A stretch of 64,000 nucleotides of DNA from Thiohalocapsa sp. (GCA_028277725.1 JANQFX010000028.1:1-64000), one strand, 5' to 3'; shown: positions 44,925 to 54,227, numbered from the stretch's first letter. Notes: generated from the letters alone by a model not told the origin. Numbers and translations are program-made.

Positions 44925-45710
44925 TCAGCTAGGCAGCGGCAATACGGATTCGCGGACGAATTCACCGTCGCGACACACCAGCACCTCACCCTGACCCTCA
45001 CGCCAGTCCGCGAGCACGTGCCGCGTCGCGGGCCGCCCGTCCAGGGTCAGGTCATGGTCCGCCGGACGATGGGTGTGCCCGTGGATCAGGCGGCGCACGC
45101 GATGACGGCGCATGGTCGCCTCCACCGTTGCGGGCGCGACGTCCATGATGGCGCTCTGCTTGTCTGCGGTGGCGGCCTCACTCCTGCGTCTGTAGTCGGC
45201 GGCGATGCGGCGTCTATTGCTCAATGGTTGACGCAGGAATAGCCACTGCACCAGCGGATTGCGAACTCGCCGCCGAAACCGCTGGTAGGGCACATCGTCG
45301 GTGCAGAGCAGGTCCCCGTGCATGAGCAGCACGGGCTCACCGCCGAGGTCGATGCGGCTCGGGTCGCGCAGGAGCGTGCAACCCGTTCGCCGCGCGAACC
45401 GACGTCCGATGAGGAAATCCCGATTGCCGACCATCAGCCGGCAGGCGGTGCCGGCCCTGGTCAGCTCGGCCAGGGCGGTCTCGACCTCGCGTTGGCCGTC
45501 GTCGTCGTCTCCGATCCAGGCATCGAACAGATCGCCCAGGATGTACAACGCGTCGGCATTCCGCGCACGCCTTCCGAGGAAACCGAGGAACAACTCGGTC
45601 AGCGCTGGCCTGTCCGTCGACAGGTGCAGGTCCGCGACGAACAGCAATTCCGCCGGGCGCTCGGCCGCCGGGCCGGGTGCAGGGCCGGAGCGAATCACTG
45701 GTCGCGCCAT
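44925..45710 (-). CDS. lpxH: UDP-2,3-diacylglucosamine diphosphatase
   Basis: 261 aa calcineurin-fold metallophosphoesterase of lipid A synthesis, converting UDP-2,3-diacyl-GlcN to lipid X. Dimetal ligands are visible in FVADLHLS, YILGDLFDAWIGDD, VGNRDFLIG, LMHGDLLC and LIHGHTHRPADH. Length is slightly longer than E. coli LpxH (240 aa), mainly at the N-terminus. It is co-oriented with ppiB upstream, an arrangement (ppiB with lpxH, cysS divergent) common in Gammaproteobacteria. Confidence 0.94.
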   Translation of the reverse strand: MARPVIRSGPAPGPAAERPAELLFVADLHLSTDRPALTELFLGFLGRRARNADALYILGDLFDAWIGDDDDGQREVETALAELTRAGTACRLMVGNRDFLIGRRFARRTGCTLLRDPSRIDLGGEPVLLMHGDLLCTDDVPYQRFRRRVRNPLVQWLFLRQPLSNRRRIAADYRRRSEAATADKQSAIMDVAPATVEATMRRHRVRRLIHGHTHRPADHDLTLDGRPATRHVLADWREGQGEVLVCRDGEFVRESVLPLPS

Positions 45711-45807
45711 GGTTCACCGGCGAGCCCGGTACGCCTCCGGGTGCCGCGGCGCTTGTCCCGGTGCGCCTGCAGGCCTTGGCGGTGGGAGCCGACGCCGCCG
45801 CCGCGGA

Positions 45808-46293
45808 TCAGACGATCTCCGCCTTTTCGACGACCACGTCTTCGACCGGGACGTCCTGGTGACCGGCGCGGGAGCCCGTCTTGACCCCTTTGATGGCGTT
45901 GACCACGTCCATGCCGTCGACCACCTTGCCGAAGACGCAATAGCCCCAGCCGTCCTGGCCCGGATAGTCGAGGAAGCCGTTATCGGAGACGTTGATGAAG
46001 AACTGCGCGGAGGCCGAATGCGGGTCGTTGGTGCGTGCCATGGCGATGCTGCCGGTGACGTTCTTGAGCCCGTTCTTGGCCTCGTTCTCGATCGGGGCAC
46101 GGGTTGGCTTCTGCGCGAAGCCCGTGTCCATGCCACCGCCTTGGATCATGAAGCCGTCGATGACGCGGTGGAACAGGGTCCCGTCGTAGTGGCCTTCGCG
46201 GACGTATTGCTCGAAGTTGGCGCTGGTGGCAGGGGCATTGTCGTGGTCCAGCTCGAGTGTGATGTCGCCGTGGTTGGTCTTGAACTTGATCAT
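45808..46293 (-). CDS. ppiB: Peptidyl-prolyl cis-trans isomerase B (cyclophilin)
   Basis: 161 aa cytoplasmic cyclophilin. It begins [16 protein letters not shown] and has the active-site segment [18 protein letters not shown] (catalytic Arg), then [20 protein letters not shown] and the [15 protein letters not shown] stretch. There is no signal peptide. The frame is open far upstream, through cysS on the opposite strand, but the ATG at 46293 is certain from the family. It is divergent from cysS. Confidence 0.96.
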   Translation of the reverse strand: MIKFKTNHGDITLELDHDNAPATSANFEQYVREGHYDGTLFHRVIDGFMIQGGGMDTGFAQKPTRAPIENEAKNGLKNVTGSIAMARTNDPHSASAQFFINVSDNGFLDYPGQDGWGYCVFGKVVDGMDVVNAIKGVKTGSRAGHQDVPVEDVVVEKAEIV

Positions 46294-46446
46294 GGGGGAC
46301 TCCTGTGGAGGGAAATCGGTCGCGCGGCTGCCGTAATGGAGCTGGGGGCTCCGACAGCAAACCCGCCATGCTACGGATTTAATGCCCTCGGCAAAACCCC
46401 CGATCGTCGATTGATTCCGCCCGTTGTACTGCGCTGGTACGCTGTT

Positions 46447-46455
46447 TGCTAAGAT
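46447..46455 (+). promoter_or_regulatory. Possible extended -10 promoter for cysS
   Basis: TGCTAAGAT is an extended -10 match, 49 bases before the cysS ATG. A TTGTAC box lies 20 bases upstream, too far to be a standard -35. The A/T-richer stretch between ppiB and cysS is where the divergent promoters should be. Confidence 0.38.
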
Positions 46456-46503
46456 TTCGGGGTCATCACCGCCCCTCGGCGCAAAACCATTGTCGGATAC
46501 ACG

Positions 46504-47892
46504 ATGCTGCAGATCTACAACAGTCAGACCCGCCTCAAGGCCCCCTTCCAGCCGCTGGTTCCGGGCAAGGTCCGCATGTATGTCTGCGGCATGACGGTCT
46601 ACGACCTCTGCCACCTCGGCCACGCGCGGGTGTTGGTGGTCTTCGATACCGTGTATCGGCACCTCCGGCGCCTCGGCTACGAGGTGACCTACGTCCGCAA
46701 CATCACGGACATCGACGACAAGATCATCCGGCGTGCCAACGAGAACGGCGAGTCCGTCGAGGCGCTCACCGCTCGCTACATCGCCGCGATGCACGAGGAC
46801 GCGGACAGGCTCGGCGTGTTGCGGCCGGATGACGAGCCCAGGGCGACGGCCCATATGGCGGAGATCCAGGACATGATCACTCGCCTGCTGGACAAGGGCC
46901 ATGCCTACACGGCCGACAACGGGGACGTGTACTACTCGGTATCGAGCTTCGCGGATTACGGCAAGCTCTCCGGCAAGGACCCACGAGACCTGCGTGCAGG
47001 CGCCCGTGTCGACGTCGATGAGGCCAAGCGCGATCCGCTCGACTTCGCTCTGTGGAAGGCGGCCAAGCCTGGCGAGCCCGCCTGGGAATCGCCCTGGGGC
47101 CAGGGCCGGCCCGGTTGGCACATCGAGTGCTCGGCCATGTCCACCTGTTGCCTGGGCGATCAGTTCGACATCCACGGCGGCGGGGCGGACCTGATGTTCC
47201 CGCACCACGAGAACGAGATCGCCCAGAGCGAGGGCGCCACGGGCAAGCCCTTCGTCCGGTACTGGATGCACAACGGCTTCGTGCGCATCAACGACGAGAA
47301 GATGTCCAAGTCCCTGGGCAACTTCTTCACCGTACGCGACATCCTGGAACGCTACCAGGCCGAAGAGGTCCGCTACTTCATGCTGAGTAGCCACTACCGC
47401 AGCCCGCTCAATTACGACGATGGCCAGCTGGACGGCGCCCGTGCGGCGCTGACGCGGCTCTACACCGCGTTGCGCGGGCTACCGAAAGGCGGCGAGCGCG
47501 CTGGTGCCGAGGCGTACCGGGAGCGCTTCGACGCGGCGATGAACGACGACTTCAACACCCCCGAGGCCCTGGCGGTGCTGTTCGATCTGGCGCGGGAGCT
47601 GAACCGCGTCCGCGCGCAGGACGAGGTTGCCGCGGCTGGGTTGGCGGCGGAGTTGCGCTGGCTCGCGGGCGATCTGGGCCTGCTGGAACAGGACCCGGAG
47701 GCCTACCTCAAGGCCGGCGGCGATGCCGACGAGGGGCTTTCGGACGGCGACATCGACGACCTCATCGCTCGCCGCGCCGCCGCGCGCAAGGCGCGGGACT
47801 TCCACGAGGCGGACCGCATCCGTGATGTCCTGCAGGAGGCTGGCGTGGTGCTGGAGGACGGCGCCGCGGGCACCAGCTGGCGCCGGGGCTGA
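46504..47892 (+). CDS. cysS: Cysteinyl-tRNA synthetase
   Basis: 462 aa class I aminoacyl-tRNA synthetase charging tRNA-Cys. The HIGH-type motif HLGHAR lies near residue 37, after the zinc-ligand Cys in [28 protein letters not shown] and [12 protein letters not shown] hold further zinc ligands. The KMSKSLGN loop lies near residue 263. The C-terminal anticodon-binding region has normal length. Translation starts at [10 protein letters not shown]. Confidence 0.97.
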   Translation: MLQIYNSQTRLKAPFQPLVPGKVRMYVCGMTVYDLCHLGHARVLVVFDTVYRHLRRLGYEVTYVRNITDIDDKIIRRANENGESVEALTARYIAAMHEDADRLGVLRPDDEPRATAHMAEIQDMITRLLDKGHAYTADNGDVYYSVSSFADYGKLSGKDPRDLRAGARVDVDEAKRDPLDFALWKAAKPGEPAWESPWGQGRPGWHIECSAMSTCCLGDQFDIHGGGADLMFPHHENEIAQSEGATGKPFVRYWMHNGFVRINDEKMSKSLGNFFTVRDILERYQAEEVRYFMLSSHYRSPLNYDDGQLDGARAALTRLYTALRGLPKGGERAGAEAYRERFDAAMNDDFNTPEALAVLFDLARELNRVRAQDEVAAAGLAAELRWLAGDLGLLEQDPEAYLKAGGDADEGLSDGDIDDLIARRAAARKARDFHEADRIRDVLQEAGVVLEDGAAGTSWRRG

Positions 47893-47940
47893 TCGCGACG
47901 TCTGCCTTTGCTGCCGGGCTCGTGGCCCGATGATCCCCGA

Positions 47941-47969
47941 CGCACCGGGCGCGTCCCGCGTCCGGTGCG
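47941..47969. terminator. Strong stem-loop between convergent cysS and folD
   Basis: CGCACCGGGCGCG, loop TCC, then CGCGTCCGGTGCG form a 13-bp stem with one G-T pair. It lies in the 90-base gap between the two stop codons and could stop transcription from either side or protect the 3' ends. No T-run follows on either strand, so it is not a canonical intrinsic terminator. Confidence 0.5.
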
Positions 47970-47982
47970 GTGTCTCGGCGCC

Positions 47983-48840
47983 TCAACCGCCGGCGTGGAG
48001 TTCCGCCGCCTGGAGGGTGTTCTCCAGCAGGCTGGCGATGGTCATGGGACCGACGCCGCCCGGCACCGGTGTGATCCAGCCCGCCCGCGCTCGAGCACTG
48101 TCGAAGTCGACATCGCCGCACAGCTTGCCGGCGTCGTCGCGGTTCATGCCGACGTCGATCACCAAGGCCCCGGGTTTGATCCAGTCCCCGGGCACGAAGC
48201 GCGCTCGGCCGATGGCCACCACCAATACGTCCGCGGCGCGGGCCTTCTCCGCCAGATCCTTGGTGCGGCTGTGGCAGATGGTTGGGGTGCAACGCGCTGC
48301 GAGCAGCTCCAGCGCCATCGGCCGGCCGACGATGTTCGACTGCCCGATGACCACCGCGTCCATGCCTTCCAGGGGCTCTCCGGTGCGCTCCAGCAGCGTC
48401 ATGATGCCCTTGGGCGTGCAGGGCCGCAGCAGCGGCATCCGCAGCGCCAGGCGGCCGACGTTGTAGGGGTGGAATCCGTCCACGTCCTTGGTCGGCAAGA
48501 TGCGCTCGATCACGGCCTCGGCGTCGATCTGCTCGGGCAGGGGCAGCTGTACCAGGATGCCGTCGATGGTGTCGTCGCCGTTCAGCTGATCCACCAACGC
48601 CAGCAGCTCTGCTTGCGACGTCGTCGCCGGCAACTCATGGAGCTCGGAGTGGAAGCCCACCTCCGCGCAGGCCTTGCGCTTGTTGCGTACATAGACCTGC
48701 GACGCGGGGTTCTCACCGACCAACACTACTGCCAGCCCCGGGCGACGCCGTCCGTCGCCGAGGCGCCTGTCCACCACGGCCCTGATCTGCTGCCGCAGCT
48801 CGCCCGCGGTCGCTTTGCCATCCAGAATCTGTGCGCCCAA
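47983..48840 (-). CDS. folD: Methylenetetrahydrofolate dehydrogenase/cyclohydrolase
   Basis: 285 aa bifunctional folate enzyme. Catalytic Lys lies in [16 protein letters not shown]. Other marks are [38 protein letters not shown] and the NADP site in [16 protein letters not shown], with [20 protein letters not shown] near the end. No ATG gives a sensible start; the frame runs to 49020 with non-coding character. The TTG at 48840 ([10 protein letters not shown]) is chosen because GGAGAG lies five bases upstream and the length then equals the family norm. Confidence 0.94.
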   Translation of the reverse strand: MGAQILDGKATAGELRQQIRAVVDRRLGDGRRRPGLAVVLVGENPASQVYVRNKRKACAEVGFHSELHELPATTSQAELLALVDQLNGDDTIDGILVQLPLPEQIDAEAVIERILPTKDVDGFHPYNVGRLALRMPLLRPCTPKGIMTLLERTGEPLEGMDAVVIGQSNIVGRPMALELLAARCTPTICHSRTKDLAEKARAADVLVVAIGRARFVPGDWIKPGALVIDVGMNRDDAGKLCGDVDFDSARARAGWITPVPGGVGPMTIASLLENTLQAAELHAGG

Positions 48841-49080
48841 GAACTCTCTCCGAAAACTGATTCGTCTGAAGGGCACCTCGCCTCTGTCGAGATGCGCGCG
48901 CGGCACCGCAAGCCCTGCCGTGGCTCCCCCCCGGGCCCAACGGTTCGGCCGACGAGGGGCTGCGGCAGCTTGCCTCGGGCCATGCGCCAGGCCAACGCAG
49001 GCTTGCGTCGAGGTGCCCAAAGGAGGAGAGGATAGCCCGAATCCCGTCCGTTCTGTTACGCCGTGCCGGGCAGCTGCCTG
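48841..49080. other. Spacer between folD and the CorC-like gene
   Basis: 240 bases without a gene. It includes the folD ribosome-binding site (GGAGAG on the - strand, near 48846-48851) and ends with the first copy of a 25-base duplication (49053-49077) listed separately. Confidence 0.5.
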
Positions 49081-49102
49081 TTACGCCGTGCCGGGCAGCT
49101 GC
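49053..49102. repeat. 25-bp perfect tandem duplication at the end of the CorC-like gene
   Basis: Two identical 25-base copies (49053-49077 and 49078-49102) lie head to tail. Each begins CTGTTACGCCGTG and ends GGCAGCTGC. The right copy contains the stop codon and last codons of the CorC-like gene on the - strand, and the left copy repeats them outside the gene. This looks like a recent slippage event. It does not change the protein, since the first stop is used. Confidence 0.9.
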
Positions 49103-50358
49103 GCTGGCAAGCCGAGGTGTTTGACCGTCTTCACCGCCGTGTCGTCGGTCTGGATGATTTCCAGCGGGTGCCCGTAGAGCTTGAGGCTGGTGCCGGGCTG
49201 GGGGATGGTCTCGAGGTAGTCGATGATGAGCCCGTTCAGGGTCTTGGGGCCTTGCTTCGGCAGGCTCCAGCGCATGGCGCGGTTCAGTTCGCGCAGGCTG
49301 ATACTGCAATCGATCAGCAGGCTGCCATCGTCGGCGCGGTGGATTTCCGGGTACGCATCCGCAGGGTCGGTGGTGAACTCGCCGACGATCTCCTCCAGCA
49401 GGTCAGCGAGCGTGACCATGCCCTGGAAGTCGCCGTACTCGTCCACGATCAGCGCGACGCGGCGCTTGACCCGCTGAAAGGCGATCAACTGCTGATAGAG
49501 TCGCGTGCCCTCGGGGACGAAGTAGGGCGGGCGGGCGATGGCGCGCAGCCGATCGCGGATATCGCCTTCGCCGTCGAGCAGACCGATGGTGTTGCGTGTG
49601 TGAAAAACCCCAACGACGTTGTCGATGCCGCCGTGGAACAACGGCAGGCGCGTGTAGTTGGCCCGTTTGATGGCGGCGACGATCTCGTCCGTCGGGTCCT
49701 GCAGGTCGATCCCTTCGACCTCGTTGCGGGGGATCATGATGTCGTCCACCACGGCGTTCTCCAGATCTAGGATGCCGAGCAGCATGTCACGCGAGCGCTC
49801 CGGGATCATCGCCCCGGCCTCGGTCACGACGGTGCGCAACTCCTCGCGACTGAGGGCGGATGAGCCGTCCTGATCTTCCGGGCGCACGCCGAGCAGTCGC
49901 AGCAGGTTGTTGGTAATGAGGTTGACGGACCAGACCAGCGGCCAGGTGATACGCAGCAACGGCGTGTAGACATAGGCCGCGGGGTAGGCGATGGCCTCTG
50001 GATGCAGGGCGGCGAGCGTCTTCGGCGTCACCTCGGAGAAGATCAGAATCACCAGCGTCAGCAGGCCTGCGGCGATGGCGATGGCGCCCTCGCCACCGAG
50101 TTCGATCGCGATGACCGTGGCCAGCGAAGACGCCAGGATGTTGACGAAGTTGTTGCCGAGCAGGATCAGGCCGATCAAACGGTCGGGGCGGTTCAGCAGA
50201 TTTCGCGCGCGTATCGCGCCGCGATGGCCCTGCTCGGCACGGTGCCTTAGCCGGTAGCGGTTCAATGTCATCAGCGCGGTCTCGGAGCCGGAGAAGAAGC
50301 CGGACAGCACGAGCAGCGCCGCGAGGGCGAGGAGTTCCGAGACGGGTAGGTGTTCCAC
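49081..50358 (-). CDS. CNNM/CorC-family transporter with CBS domains (YfjD-like)
   Basis: 425 aa membrane protein. An N-terminal CNNM (DUF21) domain has four hydrophobic helices beginning LLALAALLVLSGFFSGSETALM. A CBS pair (about 200-320) has MIPRNEVEGIDLQD and VALIVDEYGDFQGMVTLADLLEEIVGE. A C-terminal CorC/HlyC domain follows. Homologues are linked to magnesium or cobalt efflux and tolerance. The GTG at 50358 (VEHLPVSELL) is the likely start; the frame continues to 50451 but that part overlaps the next gene. Confidence 0.9.
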   Translation of the reverse strand: MEHLPVSELLALAALLVLSGFFSGSETALMTLNRYRLRHRAEQGHRGAIRARNLLNRPDRLIGLILLGNNFVNILASSLATVIAIELGGEGAIAIAAGLLTLVILIFSEVTPKTLAALHPEAIAYPAAYVYTPLLRITWPLVWSVNLITNNLLRLLGVRPEDQDGSSALSREELRTVVTEAGAMIPERSRDMLLGILDLENAVVDDIMIPRNEVEGIDLQDPTDEIVAAIKRANYTRLPLFHGGIDNVVGVFHTRNTIGLLDGEGDIRDRLRAIARPPYFVPEGTRLYQQLIAFQRVKRRVALIVDEYGDFQGMVTLADLLEEIVGEFTTDPADAYPEIHRADDGSLLIDCSISLRELNRAMRWSLPKQGPKTLNGLIIDYLETIPQPGTSLKLYGHPLEIIQTDDTAVKTVKHLGLPAQLPGTA

Positions 50359-50417
50359 GGCGTAGGGCGTCGGGACGGGCGGCTTGGTGGGAGTGTGTAG
50401 GCGTCGGTTAGGGCGGG

Positions 50418-51029
50418 CTATTCGCCGAAGGACTGGGTGCGATAGCGCCACACGCGCATAGCGTCGCTCCAGTGGTCCGGCGGCAGCCCCGCCTTGCGCT
50501 TGAGCTGGCGCAGGAACTCGGTTGCGTCCGGCAGCTGTTCCCAGACCGAGGGCAGGAAGGTCCCGCGGTGGCCGGCCGCAACGGTCTCGTCAGCGAGGAT
50601 CAGCCCGTCGACGCCTGGCGTCAGCAGGGTGATGAGTTCGGCCTCGCTTGCGAACTGGAGTGCTCTTGCCGGCGTCAGCACCGATACCTCAATGTGCAGC
50701 GGGTCCAATTCGGCAGCGGATAGCGGAGCGAAGCGTGGGTCCCGGAACGCCGCGTCGAAGGCGTTGTCCGCGACGCCCAGCGCCAGGGGTTCGATGGCCT
50801 CCAAGTGACCGATGCAGCCGCGCAACGCGCCATGGGAGTGCAGGGTCACGAAGGCGGCGCGGCGTTGGCGCAGACTGTCCGGCAGCGCCTTGAGGTCGGG
50901 CTCAAGGGGCCTGCCCGTTACCAGGCCATGGCGCAGCGAGGCCCGCGCGATGCCGAGCAGGTTGTGGCGATCCGCTTCACCGAGCCGTGGGTCCGGGTCG
51001 TTTGTCGATTCCGGCGGCATCGTGCGCAT
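50418..51029 (-). CDS. amrA: AmmeMemoRadiSam system protein A (AMMECR1 domain)
   Basis: 203 aa AMMECR1-domain protein. The near-invariant LRGCIG motif is present in HGALRGCIGHLEAIEPL, followed by NAFDAAFRDPRFAPLSAAEL and the C-terminal FLPSVWEQLPDATEFLRQLKRKAGLP. The molecular role is unknown. It lies 16 bases after the Memo-like gene on the same strand, with the radical-SAM partner divergent. The start is either 51029 (MRTMPPEST) or 51020 (MPPEST); no ribosome-binding site decides. The longer upstream frame overlaps the Memo gene and is rejected. Confidence 0.92.
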   Translation of the reverse strand: MRTMPPESTNDPDPRLGEADRHNLLGIARASLRHGLVTGRPLEPDLKALPDSLRQRRAAFVTLHSHGALRGCIGHLEAIEPLALGVADNAFDAAFRDPRFAPLSAAELDPLHIEVSVLTPARALQFASEAELITLLTPGVDGLILADETVAAGHRGTFLPSVWEQLPDATEFLRQLKRKAGLPPDHWSDAMRVWRYRTQSFGE

Positions 51030-51045
51030 GCTCGTGTTGACGGAC

Positions 51046-51870
51046 TCAGTTGAAGGCGAAGGCGCCATAGCCCACCACCCGGTCATGTGGGCCGGCCGTG
51101 TCGCCCGAGTTGCGCAGGTCGAGCATTTGCGCCACGAGCCCATGGGTGCGGGCAGCGGACAACAGGCCTGAGATCGGACGGAGTCCGCAGGCCTGGGTGG
51201 GGGCAATGGATGCGGCGTCGAGGGCGCAGATCGCTCCCGCCGTGCGTGCGTCCAAGTGTCGGGCGCTGTCGTAGTCCAGATAGTGGCTGAGATCGGAGCT
51301 GATCACGATCAGCGTTTCCGGGCCGCCCCAGAGCCGTTCCAGTACGGATGCGACTGCAGTCGCCTGCGCCTCTCCCACCAGCAGGGGCACGATGTGGAAA
51401 TCGCATAGACGGACCTGGAGGAACGGCAGTTGCACCTCCAGGCAATGCTCGCCGTCGAAGGCGGCATCGACTTGCTGCACGCCGGGCAAGGTGCTGATCA
51501 TCGCCAGCGCAGCGAGGTCCACGGGGATCTCGCCCAGTGGCGTCGTGAAGGCTTGCGCGCTGCAGTAGGCGATGCCGCGTAGCGGCCAGCGGTGGTTCGG
51601 CCCGAGCAGGGCGACGCGGCGGATGGTTGCGGGCTTTCGGATGCGCGCGTAGGCGCTGGCCGCGACGGCGCCGGAGTAGATGTAGCCGGCGTGAGGGGCG
51701 ATGAGTGCCTTCGGTGGTGGTCCGCCGTCGTCCTCGGCGTCTGCCATCAGAGACACCACCTCACGGCGCAGGGTGTCGGCATCCTCCGGATAGAAGAGAC
51801 CGGCGACCGCGGGCGGGCGGCTGTCGGATGTGGCGCGTTCTGCGCTACGGAATTGCATTGTCGGAACCAT
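51046..51870 (-). CDS. amrB: AmmeMemoRadiSam system protein B (Memo-like)
   Basis: 274 aa Memo-family protein, related to class III extradiol dioxygenases. Putative metal or active-site residues are the His of ALIAPHAGYIYSG, the His of LLGPNHRW, the His of ISSDLSHYLDYDSA and the Cys of TQACGLRPI, matching His49, His81, His192 and Cys244 of human MEMO1. DGEHCLEVQLPFLQ is also conserved. Human MEMO1 binds copper and affects cell motility; the bacterial role is not established. A second in-frame ATG lies four codons in (MQFRS). A strong hairpin lies just upstream. Confidence 0.92.
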   Translation of the reverse strand: MVPTMQFRSAERATSDSRPPAVAGLFYPEDADTLRREVVSLMADAEDDGGPPPKALIAPHAGYIYSGAVAASAYARIRKPATIRRVALLGPNHRWPLRGIAYCSAQAFTTPLGEIPVDLAALAMISTLPGVQQVDAAFDGEHCLEVQLPFLQVRLCDFHIVPLLVGEAQATAVASVLERLWGGPETLIVISSDLSHYLDYDSARHLDARTAGAICALDAASIAPTQACGLRPISGLLSAARTHGLVAQMLDLRNSGDTAGPHDRVVGYGAFAFN

Positions 51871-51880
51871 ACTTGACCTA

Positions 51881-51899
51881 GGCGCGGCGTTGCCGCGCC
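51881..51899. repeat. Perfect 8-bp hairpin in the amrB/amrS divergent region
   Basis: GGCGCGGC, loop GTT, GCCGCGCC. It ends 10 bases before the amrB start codon on the - strand, so in an amrB transcript it would sit beside the ribosome-binding site and could affect translation. It could instead be an operator between the divergent genes. Confidence 0.6.
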
Positions 51900-51975
51900 T
51901 TCATCTCAAGTTTAGCGCGCTGGGCCCGCCTGGGTGCGCCCCGGGTTTGCTGCGGCGCATACGGGGAGGGGTATC

Positions 51976-53070
51976 ATGAGCCCGATCCAGGCCTATCCGA
52001 CCGCATTCTGGCATCGGCTCGAGGACGGGCGCGTGCGGTGCGACCTTTGTCCGCGCGCCTGTGTGCTGAAGGACGGCCAGCGCGGGCTGTGCTTCGTGCG
52101 GGGGGCAGAAGGCGGCGCCGTCGTGCTCTACACCTACGGGCGCTCCAGCGGCTTCTGCATCGACCCCATCGAGAAGAAGCCGCTGAACCACTTCCTCCCC
52201 GGTACGCCGGTGCTGTCCTTTGGTACCGCGGGCTGCAATCTCAGCTGCCGTTTCTGTCAGAACTGGGATATGAGCAAGTCGTGGCAGATGGACACCCTGG
52301 CGGCCGACGCCTCGCCGGACGGCATTGCCCAGGCCGCGGCGGTGCATGGTTGTCGTAGCGTGGCCTACACCTACAACGATCCCGTCATATTTCTCGAGTA
52401 TGCCTGTGACACGGCCGAGGCCTGTCGCGCGCTGGGCATCCGCAACGTCGCGGTCACCGCGGGCTACATCTCCCGCGGCGCGCGGGCGCGCTTCCTGCAG
52501 TGCATGGACGCTGTCAACATCGACCTGAAGGCGTTCACAGACGACTTCTATCGGCGACTCTGCAGTGCGCGGCTCGGGCCCGTGCTTGAGACCATCGAGT
52601 ACGTGCAGCACGAGACCGACGTCTGGATGGAGTTGACTACCCTGATCATCCCGGGCCACAACGACAGCGACGCGGAGATCGCCCGCATGGCCGCCTGGGT
52701 TGTGGAGCACCTGGGCCCCGAGGTGCCCATGCACTTCAGCGCCTACCATCCGGCCTATCGGATGCAGGCCGTACCGCCCACCCCGGCCGCCACGCTGGCT
52801 CGGGCAAGGCGGACGGCCATGGCGCAGGGGCTGCGCCACGCCTACACGGGCAATGTCCATGATGGCCACGGCGGCAGCACTTACTGCCATGCCTGCGGCG
52901 CACTGCTGATCGAGCGGGACTGGTACCGGCTCGGCCATTGGGGGCTCGCCAAGGATGGCCGCTGCATGCGGTGCGGCACCGCCTGCGCCGGCGTCTTCGA
53001 GGCCGAACCCGGGCACTGGGGCGCCCGCAGCCTGAGCCTGCCGCGGCGGGAGACGGGCGCGATGAGCTGA
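51976..53070 (+). CDS. amrS: AmmeMemoRadiSam system radical SAM enzyme
   Basis: 364 aa radical-SAM enzyme related to pyruvate-formate-lyase-activating enzymes. The cluster motif CX3CX2C is in AGCNLSCRFCQNW, near residue 91. Extra cysteines lie before it (RCDLCPRACVL and GLCFVRG), and two more pairs lie near the C-terminus (YCHACGALL and RCMRCGTACAG), like a zinc ribbon or auxiliary cluster. Substrate and product are unknown. The start at 51976 follows GGGGAGGGG. The divergent neighbours are amrB and amrA. Confidence 0.93.
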   Translation: MSPIQAYPTAFWHRLEDGRVRCDLCPRACVLKDGQRGLCFVRGAEGGAVVLYTYGRSSGFCIDPIEKKPLNHFLPGTPVLSFGTAGCNLSCRFCQNWDMSKSWQMDTLAADASPDGIAQAAAVHGCRSVAYTYNDPVIFLEYACDTAEACRALGIRNVAVTAGYISRGARARFLQCMDAVNIDLKAFTDDFYRRLCSARLGPVLETIEYVQHETDVWMELTTLIIPGHNDSDAEIARMAAWVVEHLGPEVPMHFSAYHPAYRMQAVPPTPAATLARARRTAMAQGLRHAYTGNVHDGHGGSTYCHACGALLIERDWYRLGHWGLAKDGRCMRCGTACAGVFEAEPGHWGARSLSLPRRETGAMS

Positions 53071-53187
53071 CTTGGCGCGGGCTTGCGTTCGGTCCGCTGG
53101 GCACGATCGTGAAACAGCCACCGAGGAACCATTTGCCGCGATGCGCCGCATTCCGGATAATCCGCGGCTTTTTCGCGGGAGCAGCGG

Positions 53188-54144
53188 ATGTTCAAGAACG
53201 CTCGGGCCTATCGGCTCAACACCCCCTTCGAGCTCGACGAACTCGGCCTGCACGAGCGGCTGACCGCCAAGGCATTTCGCGGCTGTGGTCCACTCGAGGT
53301 CATGACCATGGGCTGGTCGGCGCCGCTCGGGGCGCAGGCCGAGATGCTGGCGCACGCGGTCGGTGATGCGTTGGTGGTTTCTGCGAGGCGGCAGGAGCGC
53401 TTGCTGCCCGCGTCCGTGGTCAGCGAAGCGCTCGCCGAGCGCGTCGCGGAGCTGGAGCAGCAGGATGGCCGGGATGTCTCTCGTCGCGAGCGTAGTCAAC
53501 TGAAGGAGGCGCTGCTCGTCGAGATGCTGCCGCAGGCCTTTACGCGTTCGCGCGTGGTCCGAGCACTGATCGATCCGAAGGCCAGCCGCGTTATCGTCGA
53601 TGCGGCATCGGACAAGCTCGCCGAGGAGGTGCTATCGCTGTTGCGCGAGACCCTGGGGTCGCTGCCGGCGACGCCCATCGGGGCAACCTCCGTGGCGGAG
53701 CAGTTCACCCGCTGGGTGCTCTCGGGAGCACCGCCCGCGGGGCTGACGCTCGAGGATCAATGCGAGCTGCGCGACCCGGCGGACAAGGGAAGCGTCGTGC
53801 GTTGCCGCGGCGTCGATCTGGGTTCACCCGAAGTCCGGGGTCATATCGATACCGGCATGCAGGTGACCGCGGTGGGCCTGAATTGGCGGGACGCGTTGTC
53901 GGTGGTGCTCGGCGACGATCTATCCTGCAAGCGATTGCGGTTCGAGGACGAGCTGATCGAGCAGGCCATGGATGGCGCGGAGGACGAGGATCCGGCGTTG
54001 CGCTTCGCCGCCGAGATGATGCTGATGAGTGGGCAGTTGCGGGGCTTGCTCGACTGCCTCGAGGGCGTTGCGGCCACGGGCGTCTCGGCGTCGACGGGAA
54101 CCGCCGCTGCCGCCCAGCGAGAGGACGCGATGCCGCCGTTCTGA
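53188..54144 (+). CDS. rdgC: Recombination-associated protein RdgC
   Basis: 318 aa DNA-binding ring-forming protein that modulates RecA in Beta- and Gammaproteobacteria. It starts MFKNARAYRLNTPF and has PLEVMTMGWSAPLG, the RQERLLPASVVSEAL stretch, and RRERSQLKEALLVEMLPQAF, all typical. FTRWVLSGAPPAGLTLEDQCEL lies in the second half. Length is a little above E. coli RdgC (303 aa). GGGAGCAG precedes the ATG. Confidence 0.95.
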   Translation: MFKNARAYRLNTPFELDELGLHERLTAKAFRGCGPLEVMTMGWSAPLGAQAEMLAHAVGDALVVSARRQERLLPASVVSEALAERVAELEQQDGRDVSRRERSQLKEALLVEMLPQAFTRSRVVRALIDPKASRVIVDAASDKLAEEVLSLLRETLGSLPATPIGATSVAEQFTRWVLSGAPPAGLTLEDQCELRDPADKGSVVRCRGVDLGSPEVRGHIDTGMQVTAVGLNWRDALSVVLGDDLSCKRLRFEDELIEQAMDGAEDEDPALRFAAEMMLMSGQLRGLLDCLEGVAATGVSASTGTAAAAQREDAMPPF

Positions 54145-54227
54145 GCGCTCAGGCTGGCGATGGCGCGGTGTGGGCGGAGGGGCCCGCGCCGACCAGCCCG
54201 GCTGCCGGTTTCCGCCTGCTCTGGGAC

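Noticed and set aside
45808..47394. 528-residue frame apparently extending ppiB through cysS
   Set aside because: Only the last 161 codons are cyclophilin. The rest is antisense to cysS and has no family features.
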